A stretch of 64,000 nucleotides of DNA from Osedax fenrisi (GCA_964019155.1 OZ025242.1:90345705-90409704); one strand, 5' to 3'. Shown: positions 1 through 12,640, counted from the first letter of the stretch. Numbers and translations: made by a program. The notes: generated by a model not told the origin, from the sequence alone.

Positions 1-1178
1 TTCTACTGGTTTTGTACCAACTGTAGAACTGACTCTAGACCGTCCCAGCGTAAGATATTCTCCAATAGCTCCTCCCAAACCTCTCCCATGAGCTCACCTC
101 CCATCTTTAACAATCACTCCCCTGCACCTGCACTACCACTACTCACTTTTTCCCCTGTTGCCACTAAACGATTACAATCCTTCACTTCCATAGCTAAACC
201 CCCCTCGTTTAATAACCTTCACCGCTCATGCATACCTCCCTTACTCCCCCTCAAATCTGATAAAATTGCATGGAAAAGAATTAATAACCCCCCCAATACT
301 CCACTTATTAACTTTCTTGTCGGTAAATTACCAACTCATTTTAGACCAGTCCCTAATCCATCTTCCACTACCAACCATTACTCACCTAACCACCCATCCC
401 CCTTTTCTGTAGTTATTGAGCATATTAAACCATCTGAAAAATCTCGTGAATTTCTTCTAGAATTACTCACTTACATCAATATACCTACACATGCTCTAAA
501 ATCATATAATTTTTCTAATGCAACTGTTATTATTTTATTTAATACACCAAGTCAGTGTTCCTACTTTTACTCCAAAATTCCATTCATCCGCAGTAACTCA
601 ATATACAATCACCTATACATTCGTGCTGAACGATCTATCACTGAGCGAACACATGGTAGAGTTCTTTTCCATGCAACAAAATCTAACCTAGCCCCATCTA
701 ATGTCAAATGTACCTTCAATGACTACACTAACTCCTTTGAACTTCGTCATTTGACCAACTCCAAGATAGACTGGAATAAGAACCCAATTTATATATCAAA
801 TGACACATACAATACATGGTCTACATCCTACAATGCATATAGATTAAATACCAATGCACTGAATTCATCAATCAGTAATTCTCAGTCATCACATCAATCT
901 TCACAATGACATTCAACTACTCCTATTCCACCATTATCTCAAACCAATCACCAATCTCCACTTTCACCTCTATCTGCACAACCTATAACATCTAGTGAAT
1001 CACAACTATCACCATCAAACCTACTATCCTCATCACATATACCGTCATATATATCTTCATCACCAATATTATTACCCTCAACTAAACGTTTATCTTCTTC
1101 TCCATTACTAAAGGCTGTCTACTGGCTATGTACTCTAAGGCTGACCCTTTTAAAGCTGTCCACTGGTGGTGTCGTGAT
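1..1178 (+). pseudogene. LINE ORF1 protein (PHD-finger type), partial
   Basis: Frame 1 is open from the first base to a stop at 907-909. It begins within WFCTNCR, which looks like the end of a PHD-type zinc finger as found in ORF1 of CR1/L2-group LINEs. A Pro/Ser/Thr-rich linker follows, then an RRM-like block near residues 105-230 (ATVIILFNTPSQ, then LYIRAERSITERTHGRVLF) that resembles the '...RPDLT..ER' segment of LINE ORF1 RNA-binding proteins. After the stop the same frame continues as a Ser/Pro/Thr/Gln-rich tail to about 1110 before the R2-like insertion. Such proteins coat LINE RNA. The N-terminus lies outside the window. No host function is implied. Confidence 0.65.
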
Positions 1179-1649
1179 GGGTCTTATTCTGGTATGTAAA
1201 TTCTCGCCTGGGTAACTGGGTGATTGTTTGTTCGAGGTCTTTCGAATGACACGATTAAGATGTGTCACGTCATCGTGTACGAATGTAGATCCCGTCTCAG
1301 GATTTCTATTGTAAAGAGGGTGTTAGAAGGTATTCTGATGCTTTCAATGCTTCTTTACTAAATAGGTAGATCTCAGATAGTTCTTGGCATAGAATAGAGG
1401 CAAGGACCTTATATAGGATAAAGTTGCTACCCGCGCTCCCTGTATTTCAGAGTTATGTTTAAGCCCACAGAGACCGTAGACGGATGGTTGAAAGCAGTGC
1501 ATTATCTGTTGGTTACCCCTGTCTATCGTGGCATCAAGAACTCATACAGGATCAAGTGACGATTGCTCCCCTTTATATTATGTTACGTCTCAGTTCTTAT
1601 TAGCCCAGGGGATATAAACTGAATAGCGGATATCTAGTAATACACTAAC

Positions 1650-2015
1650 CGGGGGACTATACGATGTGATTCCTGTCCAAAGCTCGAACTTCGAAGTGAA
1701 GAAGGTTGAATAAGCATTGGTAACGACAAGAATAAACTATATGGACTCTGTATTGATGTTACAAGCGACTAATCACCAGTCCTCTTGGCAGAGGGGTTTA
1801 TACATCAGATATAATCTCCTGAAACCAAAGAAAGGTACTAGTTTAATGAGGCAGCAAATACAGATGTCGTCTATAGAAACGTTGTGTGGCTTAGAATAGT
1901 CTGTCCTATGGGAATAATCGGTGGATTATGCGATGTAATTTCTGTCCAGTGCTCGAACGTCAAAGTGAAGAAGTTTAAATAAGCACGGGCAACGGCAGGA
2001 GCAACTATGATTATC
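1650..2015 (+). repeat. Diverged tandem duplication in the R2-like 5' region
   Basis: The segment from about 1651 (GACTATACGATGTGATTCC) recurs from about 1920 (GATTATGCGATGTAATTTC) at an offset of about 265 bp. Shared features are CTGTCCA, GCTCGAAC, AAGTGAAGAAG, AATAAGCA and a final AACTAT. Many substitutions separate the copies, so the duplication is old or belonged to the active element. Confidence 0.6.
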
Positions 2016-2459
2016 ATGACTCTATTAAGGTGTGGTAGCCTTATGTCCTCGATTTGATTAGCTCATCATTGCATAGCTAGAAAATCCAACCTTCGCCTCC
2101 TCGTGGTGGTAGCTGGATAGGTGAAAACTGAACTGAATGAAGGCTCTGGCGCAATCAAGCCGGAGTTGATTCTAATTGGATTGTCCTCCAATACGAATCC
2201 TTCGCGACACGGTGACATTGCTATGTAAAACTTTCGGTGATACCTTCAAATTTAACGTACGGACAAGTAGGCTAATACACGCATTGTTTTGTACTGTTTC
2301 AATAATGAAGACCTCGGATGTGGCCAGCATACTAACAAAAGGAAAATAAAAATGGAAAAATGATAACGAAAACTGTGTGGATTCTGGATCGGTAAGATGG
2401 ATCCCTAGCTGACTCACTAGTAAAATGTAGTATGCCTGGGAAAGACCCACAAAAACAAT

Positions 2460-5400
2460 ATGGATAAAGAAAACAATATTGAACAGGTAGGAGCACCGCA
2501 TATTGCTCCCAAAACCGTAGGTGACAGACTAACCGCCTGCGACGTGTATGAATGCGAAATTTGTAGGAAACCGTTTGCCTCTACTAATGGCTTGGGGCTT
2601 CATAAGAGGAAAATGCATGCGAGGGACATCCATTCGTCAGGTGCTGCGGAAATCAACGCCAGCCAGAAAAGGAGAAGATGGACGAGTGAGGATATGAGGG
2701 TGATGGCAACCTTGGAAGTGGAGATAATCAGCAAAAATCATAAGGCATTCGTGAATCAAGAGCTGGTTAAGGTCATCGAGAATAGGACCCTCGATGGCAT
2801 TTCAGGTAAGCGGAAAAGCTCTGGTTACAGAGCTCTCCGGGATGAGTTGAAAAACTGCCTCATTTCTCAAGAGATGGATACTATATGCGAATACAGATCA
2901 GAAGTGTCAAATTCCTCTTCGGAGGAATGCGATACTATTCCTGAACCGGGTGTGGGGTGGGATGAGGACCTTCGGAAAGTCATCTTATCCAGCTCAGTTC
3001 AGGCCGACCTAGACCCTAGACTAGTATCTTGGCTTAGAGAATGGGACTTGAAATGTTCACCGCCCACTGATATAAGAGACATCATCGAACAGGATCTAGA
3101 CTCAATCTTCCCGAAGGGAGGTTTTGATGGAACCAGTGCCGACAGGGCGCATCGTAACAAAAATAATAGGGTAAAAGACAAAGTGTCAGTAAAAGTAGCA
3201 GTTGAACAGAATGGTGTTAAGCTAAGTAAGAAGAAATCGAGACGATGTAAGAGATCTTCTAATAGAGTGAATAGAACTGGGCTGCGTATACAGCAGTACG
3301 CGATAATTCAGAATCTCTATAAGAAAAACCGGAAATCTTGTTTTCGTAAAGTGGTGTCAGGATCATGGAAGATGGTACAGGAAAAGTCTGCGTTAAGTTC
3401 GCTTGACGAACAGACTTCTTTCTGGGCTCCGTTGCTAGAAGGCGTATCTAATGGTAGAATTGAAGTTGGGGGCGATGAAAGAGACCCTCTTTACGAGATG
3501 GTCAAACCCATTACCGAAGACGAATTAGAACGAACCTTACGTAGGCTGTACAACGGAGCTCCTGGCCCAGATCGCATCAAGAAATCCGGGATCCAATCGT
3601 TATCGAAAAATCGACTCTCGGCTCGTTTCAACTTTTACATGCTGGTAGGTATATCACCTGTAAGATTTAAGAGGGGTACCACGGTACTGATTCCAAAGAC
3701 TTCGCACGCAGAACAACCGAAGGACTTCCGACCCATTACATTGAGCTCAGTGGTTGGAAGGCTTTTCCATAAGATATTAGCGTACCGACTAGATCTATGG
3801 TCACGATTGAGCATCCGGCAAAAAGCATTCAGAAAATTCTACGGACTCGCCGAGAACCTTTTTATATTGAATAGGCAATATTAGAGGATTCGAAGCGAGC
3901 ACTCAAGGATGTTAACGTAATATTCTTGGACGTCGCTAAAGCTTTTGACACGGTTACTCATCAGCAGATCGTGAGGTGTGCGATGAATTGTGGCGTCCCT
4001 AGGCCGCTACTCAAGTATATCGCGGATTGCTACTCGGGCTCAACTACTCGTCTAAGGATTGGTTCGGAACATTCTCGGTTAATCAAGGTTGGAAGAGGTG
4101 TACGGCAGGGCGACCCCATGTCTCCAGTACTTTTCAATTGCGTCATTGACAATGTTGTTAGGAATCTGGGCAAGGATATTGGGATCTCCGTCGGAGGTGT
4201 GTTACTAAACTGTCTTGCGTTCGCGGATGATCTTGTACTCCTGGCTCAGACGAAAGAAGGAGCGGCACTGTTATTGTCACGGGTGGAAACATCTATGATG
4301 GAAGCGGGGCTTAACTTGAATTAGTCTAAATCGACATCCATGTCGATTAAGGTCAGCCTAAAGCGCAGGAAATGGTTTTGCGATCCTAAGAGTTATCTTA
4401 AGACGGCTAGCGGTGAGTGTATCAAGGCATTGGAAATTGATGAGACGTACAAGTACTTGGGTGTAGAAATCGGTCTGGAATTGAGAGGTGAAAACGTATA
4501 CGAGAGGTTGGAACAAGCGTTAGTTAATCTGACGAATGCTCCGCTCAAACCTCAGCAGAGAATTTTCATGCTCCTAAACAATTTATTACCTTCTCTTAAT
4601 CACCTTCTGGTGTTAGGAGTTTCGTATAAACAGACCTGGATTAAATTGGACTACCTTGTACGGAGATTCGTTAGAAGATGGCTAAACTTACCGAAAGACG
4701 TTCCTATGGGTTTCTTTTACGCTAGTAACGACAACGGGGGATTTGGGTTTCAGTGCTTCACTGATACAATTCCGATTCTCCGTGGGAATAGGAGGGCTGG
4801 GTTATTGGGTTCTTCGGACCCGGTAACTAAAGCTCTCACTACCCTCTCCACTGACCTACGAAAGTCAACCGTTATTGAAAGATCGGGAATTGAATGTACT
4901 AGTCTGAAGATGGTGAAAGATGCTTGGGGTAAGGAATTGGTATCTAAGTACGATGGCCGTGGTATGAAGGATGCTTCGATTCTCGGATTCGTTAACAGTT
5001 GGATGGTGGATGGGACATCTCTGATGCGGGGTAATGCCTACATCGGAGCTCTATCTCTGAAGTTTAATAGCTGCCAAACTAAATCTAGGATGAAAAGGTA
5101 TTATTATCTATCCTCAAACAGGTGTGATGCATGTAACAGTACAGAAACGTTAGGACATATCTTACAAAGCTGCTCAAAAACACATTATGCAAGACTGCGA
5201 AGACACGACTCAATTGTGAAATATCTGGAAAAGGAACTCGTTAAGAAGGAATACACTGTGCTGGTCGAACCAAGAATTAAAACGATCGTCGGCCTAAGAA
5301 AACCAGATCTAGTTTTCTGGAAGACAGATTTGGGAGTGGTGTGGGTAGTGGATGTTTCGATTGTGGCGGATAATTTCTCTCTGGAGAATCCTCACATCGA

Positions 5401-5668
5401 GAAGGTAAACTACTACTCGAAAGAGTGCATAACGTCTTGGGCTAAAGCCGAAAGCGGTATGAGTAATGTATTAGTCAGTGCATGTATTCTTAATTGGCGG
5501 GGGACTTTATCGAAAACGAGTTACGATGAGCTTTTACCGATTGGGTGGTCTAAGCGTGTATGGATGATTATGAGTGTTCGAGTTTTGGAAAAGGGTAGAT
5601 GGATCTATGATGAATTTCGCAAGAGTACGCGCCGTAGTGCACAATGGCGGCAGCCCGACCCTGATTGA
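2460..5668 (+). pseudogene. R2-like single ORF: zinc finger, Myb-like, RT, zinc knuckle, RLE
   Basis: The ORF starts at ATG 2460 (MDKENNIEQV). Domains in order: a C2H2 finger (C32, C35, H48, H53); a Myb-like block from residue 71 (RRRWTSED); reverse transcriptase with DFRPITLSSV, FLDVAKAFD, RQGDPMSPVLFN and the catalytic AFADDLVLLA; a CCHC knuckle (CDACNSTETLGHILQSC, C-x2-C-x7-H-x4-C); and a PD-(D/E)xK restriction-like endonuclease (RKPDLVFW then VWVVDVSIV). One finger plus Myb at the N-terminus and the C-terminal endonuclease define the R2 group. The lesions are a one-base shift near 3870, where the frame breaks between LFILN and ILEDSK, and an in-frame TAG at 4322-4324 in GLNLN*SKS. Catalytic motifs survive, so the loss of function is relatively recent. 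Confidence 0.88.
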
Positions 5669-5905
5669 GCCCCTACTGATTGATGATATTGATAATGAAT
5701 CCCCGGAATTGTTTTTGATTGAAATTGGTACGTAAGGCACTCTTGGGTGAGGACCCGAGTGGGTTAGTTAGTCAACTACTCAATACGAGAAAACCACTTT
5801 CTTGATGCGCGTGTAACAATGCGTATCGAATGTATCATGTCCCAAAAGGACATGAGGCTTGTGGAAATGGCAACTCCCTTTACGGCTTCATGCTGTGATC
5901 CGGAG

Positions 5906-8695
5906 GGGTCTTGTTAGCAACACTTAACGCTTGTTCCATTAGAAATAAAGTAGATATTATTTTAAATATATTTCATGATACTAAGATAGATATTTTATGT
6001 ATAACAGAAACTTGGCTTTCTATCAAGGATCTACCCATAATTGCATCCCTTAATACCCCAACTACTAACTTTATTCACCTACCACGCCCCGGCCCACACT
6101 ATGGTGGCGGTGTCGGTGTGCTATATTCAAATGCCTTGAAACTAATACAGTCAAGTGACCTATCACTTGATAATTCAGAAGCCTTCTCATGTACCTTTCA
6201 CCCTCCTAAATCACAACCACTTACAATTATAACAATTTATAGACCTCCTAATAATTCAATTCCTTACTTCATCGATGAAATTGACAACCTATTGTCTATG
6301 ATCTCCACCAACAGTATACTACTTGGTGATTTCATTATACCAATTTTACCAAACTCACATAATTCAAATAAATTTATTAATATCATAAATTGTCATAATT
6401 TCTTACAACATGTCAAGTCTTCCACACATTCATCTGGAAACATATTAGACCTAATTATATCTAACACATCTTCGAATATAATTTATAATACTAATGTTCA
6501 TAGTTTAATCACTGACCACCACCTTGTTAGCTGCTCCCTACATATCCCTAAACCAATCAGACCATCCAAGAAAGTTCACTACAGAAAATTAGATAATATA
6601 AATATTGCTAATTTTATAAATGACTTCAACATTTTGTACAACAATATAACAGATTCATCTCATATAGACAGCTTTGATAGTTACCTTAGTCTTGTCCTAG
6701 ATAAACATGCCCCTATTATCACTAAAACTTATACAGCTCGACATAATACGTTATGGTTCAATAATTCGTTACACACAGCAAAACGCTCACTTAGAATTAA
6801 AGAAAGGAATTGGCGAAAATCCAAAAGCGAAAATGATTTAAATATTTTTAAACATTCACTTTCTAATTATAGAAAATTAATAAAAACTGCTAAAAATAAA
6901 TATTACATAGATCAAATTAAATCAGCTGGAAAAGATACTAAGAAATTATTTAGAATATCGTCAACACTACTAGGAAAACTGACAAAACGAATACTGCCTG
7001 ATAACTCCCCTTTAACTAATGCGACTAACTTTGACTCTTACTTTTACATAAAAACATCATAAATTATAGATACTCTCCCTCGACCCTGCATCCCACCAAT
7101 ATCAAGCCCAATATACTCATTTTCCACTTTTTCATTACCAACCATTATCAATATCAATAATCTTTTATTAACAGTTAAATCTACATGTAAACTAGACCCA
7201 ATTCCATTATGTGTATTACATTCTCTTTCATCCCTTCTTTCTCCATTCTACAAAAAAATTATCGATCGCTCACTAACTGCAGGTATCTTCCCATCCCACA
7301 TGAAATATTCCCATGTAATTCCCATCCCTAAAAACCAATCCATTGATAGGTCAACTCTTTCTAATTATCGTCCCATATCCAACCTTTCATTCATATCTAA
7401 GACAATTGAAAGAATAATTGCTAAACAACTTAGAACATACATCAATAATAATAACATACTGCATAAATTACAAAGTGCTTATATAACGGACAAGAGCACT
7501 GAAACTTCACTACTCCATACTTTAAACAATATACTACTATTTCCAAAAAATACTCCCACCATACTGATTCTACTTGACTTTTCGTCGGCTTTCGATACGT
7601 TAGACCATAATATTCTTATTCGAAGATTAGAGAACATTGGTATTAAAGATTCTGTCCTTAGTTGGTTTACATCCTACCTAATTAACAGATCCTTTTCTAT
7701 ATGTATAGATAACGCCATAACAGAACCCCGCCACACAACTCATGGTGTACCCCAAGGTTCTGTTTTAGGTCCAATTCTCTTTAATATATATATTTCCCCT
7801 TTACTTTACTTACTTGACGAATACCCCGATATACACTTTCACTCATATGCGGATTACTTACAGCTATACTGTAATTTACCTGACCCAATAAATAACATAA
7901 ATACTATAAATAAATGCATTAATGACATTAGTAAATGGCTTTCAAATAACTCCCTACTATTGAATAGCCTTAAAACAAAAGCTTTATTAATAAATACATC
8001 CCCAGGACATCATTCCATACCACCTATTATTATTAATAATCATATTATAGAATACTCTAACCAAGCTAAAAACCTCGGCCTCACACTTGACCAAAAGCTG
8101 TCTTATCTACCACATATAACTAATATATCGAAGTCCATTAATTACACCTTACATACGATCCAACTTATTAGACCTTCTATAACTACTGAACTTGCCAAAC
8201 TACTAGTTACTTCCTTAATACTGCCCCGACTTGACTACTGTAACTCTACTTTAAATTCACTCCCAGCACATACTATCAAAATGCTCACTAAATTACAATA
8301 TAGAGCCATCAGAACCATTTTCAGGATAAAAAAATACTCAAGACAACATATCACACCTTATATGAAATCCATTCACTGGCTACCCATCCCTTACCGCATA
8401 TAATACAAATTACTCCTACTGACCCACCATGCCACCCATAATAATAAACCTGACTATCTTACTGAATTACTTACGAACTACAAGTCATCCCGACCACAAC
8501 GAACAATACATAAATACAAACTAAATATACCAATAACTTTATCACTAAATAAAAAACAGGAATCTTCTTTTTCTATAATATCACCTAAACTATGGAACTC
8601 CCTACCTCACTCAATTAGATCTATAGTTTCTGACCACACCTTTAAAGTCAAATTGAAAACACATCTATTTAATATAGCTTATAATAATTAATATA
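5906..8695 (+). pseudogene. LINE ORF2: AP-like endonuclease plus reverse transcriptase
   Basis: 5911-7062 encodes an exonuclease-endonuclease-phosphatase domain (TLNACSIRNK, ITETWL, LLGDF, ITDHHLVSC). The Asn of the usual GDFN is Ile here. 7063-8403 carries the reverse transcriptase (YSHVIPIPK, NYRPISNLSFISK, LLDFSSAFDTLDH, HGVPQGSVLGPILFN). The catalytic YADD is replaced by YADY at about 7849-7860, which should abolish polymerisation. After a stop at 8401 the same frame continues to about 8692 with the CR1/L2-group C-terminal signature (PKLWNSLPHSIR ... FKVKLKTHLFNIAY). The start is blurred because the R2-like element is inserted at the ORF1/ORF2 junction. Confidence 0.85.
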
Positions 8696-8775
8696 CGATA
8701 ATATACGATACACCGCCGAAAACTCATTACTGATGTTGATCGCAGTGTCTAAACAAATTGGTTACAAGGTTACAA

Positions 8776-9946
8776 GGTATCTCAGAAACTATAAATCCTA
8801 CAAAAAAATATTTAATGAATAAAATATTCATAATAATATATATAGTCTAAAAAAGTATTTTTTATTTTTTAATTATTCAAAATATTGATATCCAATAAAC
8901 TAATTATTTTATTACGTTTTTAAATTTATGAACAAAAAATTCAACTTAAAACCTTCTCAAGAATATACAAATGTATCGATATAAAATATAACACTATATT
9001 ATTAACAAATAAAGCATTCTAAAACTATATATATAATTTCTATATTTGTTATCAAATATTCATTAATTTATAAGCATATATCTAGAGGTCATATAAGTCT
9101 ATAATACGGACACTCTAGATGTCTTAATACGGACACCATATAATCAATCAGCACGCAGCGTATGAACTATTCTGATTTTCATAAAAATCGCGTGCGTTAT
9201 ATTAATATTAATACCACCAATAAATCTAAATCTAAATGTTGTATTATTTAGATACTTAAATTGTATTATTAATTTTAAAATAATAAAAATAAATAAATTA
9301 TTAACTAATTAAATTAGAATAAATTATTCATTAAATTAATTATAAATAATGTAATTTTAATTTTTCTGATTTATTCATAACTAATATATAGTTTATCTAG
9401 TGGTATTTAGGGTGTCCGTATTATAACACAGGTTGTCCGTATTATGACACGGGTACCGAATACGGACACCCCTGTTATCTATGGAATTAAAAGATTAAAT
9501 AAAATTTTAAAATCTCAATAATATCTATAATCATATAATATTAATATATTGTAATTTTTGAATAAAAATAATGAGTCATCAAATGTTAAGACCATATATT
9601 GTTAAAGTGTCAGTATTAGGTTACTTTCCCCTATATGCTTATAACAATGAATATTTTGATAACATATATAGAAATTATATATAATTTTTAGAATGCTTTA
9701 TTTTTTAATAATATAGTTTTATATTCTATATCGACACATTTTTATAATCTTGAAAATGTTTTAAGTTGAAATTTGTTTTCATAAATTTAAAAACATAATA
9801 AAAAAATTAGTTTATTGGATATATCAGCAATATTTTGAATAATTAAAAAATAAAAAATACTTTTTTAGACTTTTAAAATATAATTATAAATATTTTATTC
9901 ATTAAACATTTTTTTTTTAGGATTTATGGTTTCTGAGATACCGAGA
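8776..9946. mobile_element. Long foldback (inverted-repeat) element
   Basis: The arm 8776-9082 (starting GGTATCTCAGAAACTATAAA) is the reverse complement, with scattered mismatches, of 9630-9946 (ending TTTCTGAGATACC). The spacer is about 550 bp. The spacer has its own motif set: TAATACGGACAC twice near 9100-9135, and GTGTCCGTATTA, TTGTCCGTATTATGACAC and GAATACGGACACC near 9410-9470. I see no ORF. It abuts the LINE 3' end, so it may have inserted at the LINE tail. Confidence 0.7.
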
Positions 9947-10068
9947 ATATCCGTAGTCGGTTACTTTCCCTTACAACCAGAAATCATAAACGTGGTGGAA
10001 ATAGGACGTAGACCTCAATATTCATTAAAAAATCATTTAAATATACACCTAACTATTGATATATTCAG

Positions 10069-11943
10069 TAGGGGAGAGTGGGGTTGTATGAACAGGTGTC
10101 TTGCATGAGCCACTGGAGATAACAATTGTTTTCTACAGCAGAAATTTGATTTAACTGAACTAGTATCGTCATCTATAATTAATACAGTTGCGGAAGTATC
10201 ATTTTTAATAAAAAAAATAAAAATATTAACATTTTAATCACATTTTTAACTAAAGTACGCTCAAAAGTAAAAATTCCAAACATGGTAATATATGTTATAA
10301 CTTTTTAATAATTATTTGATTATCATCATATTATATATCTGATTTTAATATATAATTAACTTAATATTAATATAAAAATATATTTTAAATTTTAAATAAA
10401 ATATTTAAATTTTATCAATTAATAATAAAATTTGATATGGGGTTGAGTGAACCACTAAAAATGGGGTTATATGAACATTGTTCAATTAAACAAATATCAT
10501 ATGTTAATATTTATAATATAATATTATAATATCATAATATTAATATTATAATATATATTCAATGATCCGAATATAAATAAGTAATGATTAAATATAAATT
10601 ATATAATTAATTATATATCAATATAATTAATTTAATTAATTTTAATGATGGTCAATTACTAATTCTTAAAAATTATTTAAATATTATTTCTAGGAATCAA
10701 AAATTATAAACTATACTCAACAAACTGATAGAATACGTGATAAAACTATCATGACAAGAGCAATTAAAGAAGTAAAACAGGGTAGGGGAAAGTCCCCGAT
10801 TACCGACCCCCTCCTAATACCGACCCCCTCTCGTATATCAGTAACTATAAGAGATATCAAAAAATAATATATACATGAACTGTTAGTAATTTAATGATAA
10901 ATATGAAAACGTATTTTGTTTAAAAAAATATTTAATCCTACAATTGTTATTTGATAAAATGTAATATTCTGTTTTATTTTTTTTAATATTTGAATAATAA
11001 CTTTTTTTAAATCATTGTAAATACTTTATTAATTAAAAGAAAACTTGATTTTGTACATAATATTGTAGAACAATAAAATATTTATAACTATTATAAAAAT
11101 AATAGAATTTGAATAACTATTAACCAATATATCTTATTTATAGCAACCCCTAAATTACCCTAATACTTACCCCATGTGATTTATAATATCCAATCAAAAT
11201 AGATTCGTATTTTACTTTAAAATATGTCGTAAGTTGTTTATGTATCATTTATATAGATTTAGTATTCATAATTCCAGTTGATTATATACATACTCATTAA
11301 TAAATAAATATTAAATAATAATATACACTATTTTAATATAATTACTATAAAGTTTAAATTTAAATTTAATATTACTATTAAAAAATAAATTCAATAACAA
11401 ATAAATTACGTCAAGTTATAATTAATTATATTTATGTATATCTACTATTTTTATTGGATATTATAATACTACAATTATTTATACTACGATTATTTTAGGG
11501 GGTCTGTAATAGGGGAAGGGGGTCGGCATTAGGCACATGTATCCGATTACCGACCCCCTTGTTTATTCTTGTAAATATAATTATATCAAAAATTTAAAAT
11601 AGCCACTTTATTCATTGCCATAATATTACCCTAATTACAAAATTTCAATTAAATATATTTAATATTGAATAAGTTATTACAAATAATCATTTAGGGGTCG
11701 GTAATCGGGGACTTTCCCCTATGTTCATTCAACCCCGCCTTTGGGGTTGAATGAACTTTTTTATTTTGTTTATTAATTGTAATTATGAAATCTTATAAGT
11801 ATTCCTTATATCTAAAAATGATATATTAGTTAACTAATATCATATATTATGCAATACAATTTAAATAATTAAGAAAAATTTATTATTACCACCATGATAG
11901 CACTTTATACAAAAACATGGTCATACAACCCCACCCTCCCCTA
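10069..11943. mobile_element. MITE-like element with GGGGAGAGTGGGGTTGTATGA ends, TA flanks
   Basis: The left end at 10069 reads TAGGGGAGAGTGGGGTTGTA. The right end at 11943 is its reverse complement with one or two changes (ACAACCCCACCCTCCCCTA). A subterminal motif GGGGTTGAGTGAAC (near 10440) faces GGTTGAATGAAC (near 11745). Ends bounded by TA suggest a Tc1/mariner-like duplication, which is inference. A second element (10783-11721) sits inside; without it this one would be about 0.94 kb. Confidence 0.7.
10783..11721. mobile_element. MITE-like element with GGGGAAAGTCCCCGATTACC ends, nested
   Basis: Terminal inverted repeats of about 28 bp: TAGGGGAAAGTCCCCGATTA then CCGACCCCC on the left, and GGGGTCGG then TAATCGGGGACTTTCCCCTA on the right. 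Internal half-copies of the terminus (TAATACCGACCCCCT near 10817, AGGGGGTCTGTAATAGGGG near 11500, CCGATTACCGACCCCCTTG near 11549) suggest a composite built by nesting or recombination. The last 175 bp are almost the same as the short element at 12714-12894. Confidence 0.75.
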
Positions 11944-12235
11944 CAACATTACCAGATAAATGTTATATAGTTACTATTACATTACTAATTCCTAATTCTA
12001 AAGATATTATAATAAGTGGTATATATATATATATATATAAATTCCCCGAATTTGATATCATTAATTTTCCAAATGAAATATATAATTTATTTAATACAAT
12101 TTCCAATGAGAATACAATATTTCTTTGCGAAATCTTTAACTTTGATATATTAAATTAACCCTCACGGCATGAGGCTCACGCATTACTAATATAACCCTCC
12201 AACATATGTCTTCTTTGCATTACTCACACTGGCTA

Positions 12236-12640
12236 TATATATATGGGAGTTCCGGAATAACTATCAAATGGAGTAATAATTCGAACAACCTAGTTGTACG
12301 ACCTAGTTGTACCTATATTCGTCCGAGTCGCAAATATGAGATGATGAAACTCTCTGTGCCGTTTGTCTCATATAGGTATGCAGGTGCTGCTTTCACTGTT
12401 GCTGCTTCGAAGTACTGGAGCAGTCTTCCCGATGAATTACGGACCATGTCATCATTTATTACTTTTTAATGTCGACTATATTCATATATGTTATCATTAT
12501 AATGTCTTCTTTTTAAATATATTATTATTCGTGTATTTATTTTTTATTATTTCAACTTGACGCATATAGGATTAACTTGACGCCTAAACGTCTAGGTTTT
12601 TTATTGAGTCAATAAACCTTTCTATTATTAGTATTATATA
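12236..12640 (+). pseudogene. LINE 3' end fragment (copy 1)
   Basis: A 5'-truncated LINE end. The conserved peptide MMKLSVPFVS, AAFTVAASKYW, SLPDELRT, FITF matches the C-terminal 'APKYWNSLPDELR' signature, and a stop at the end of FITF breaks the frame. The 3' untranslated part (TTTCAACTTGACGCATATA, then GAGTCAATAAACCTTTCTAT) matches the copy at 55655-56005. AATAAA near the end may be its poly(A) signal. A 14-bp duplication of CCTAGTTGTACGA sits near 12289. Confidence 0.75.

Larger units (their letters stand above)
1179..5915 (+). mobile_element. R2-like (restriction-like-endonuclease) retrotransposon inserted in a LINE
   Basis: This 4.7 kb insertion is visibly richer in G+C than its surroundings. 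It has an untranslated 5' region of about 1.28 kb, one long broken ORF (2460-5668) and a 3' region of about 240 bp with no poly(A). The likely borders are the near-identical 10-mers GGGTCTTATT (1179-1188) and GGGTCTTGTT (5906-5915), 9 of 10 matching, read here as a target-site duplication. Left of it is LINE ORF1 and right of it is the start of the LINE endonuclease, so the order of events is LINE first, R2-like second. I see no 28S rDNA on either side, although classical R2 inserts there. Confidence 0.75.
1..8776 (+). mobile_element. CR1/L2-type LINE, split by an R2-like insertion
   Basis: A non-LTR retrotransposon whose ORF1 lies at 1-1178 and whose ORF2 (endonuclease plus reverse transcriptase) resumes at about 5906; everything between belongs to an inserted R2-like element. 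The 5' end is outside the window. The 3' end is probably the short direct repeat GGTTACAAGGTTACAAGG at 8759-8776, which suits the CR1/L2 habit of ending in a short microsatellite rather than poly(A). Frameshifts, stops and lost catalytic residues show it is dead. The clade call rests on the PHD-like ORF1 end and the C-terminal motifs of ORF2, not on a tree. Confidence 0.8.

Noticed and set aside
1717..1899. Small frame in the R2-like 5' region
   Set aside because: It spans the duplicated block without recognisable domains; it is likely chance in untranslated sequence.
2172..2501. Minus-strand frame overlapping the R2-like ORF start
   Set aside because: It has no conserved feature and overlaps the element's 5' region.
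1..5915. 28S rDNA target flanking the R2-like element
   Set aside because: Neither flank resembles rRNA. Both belong to the host LINE.
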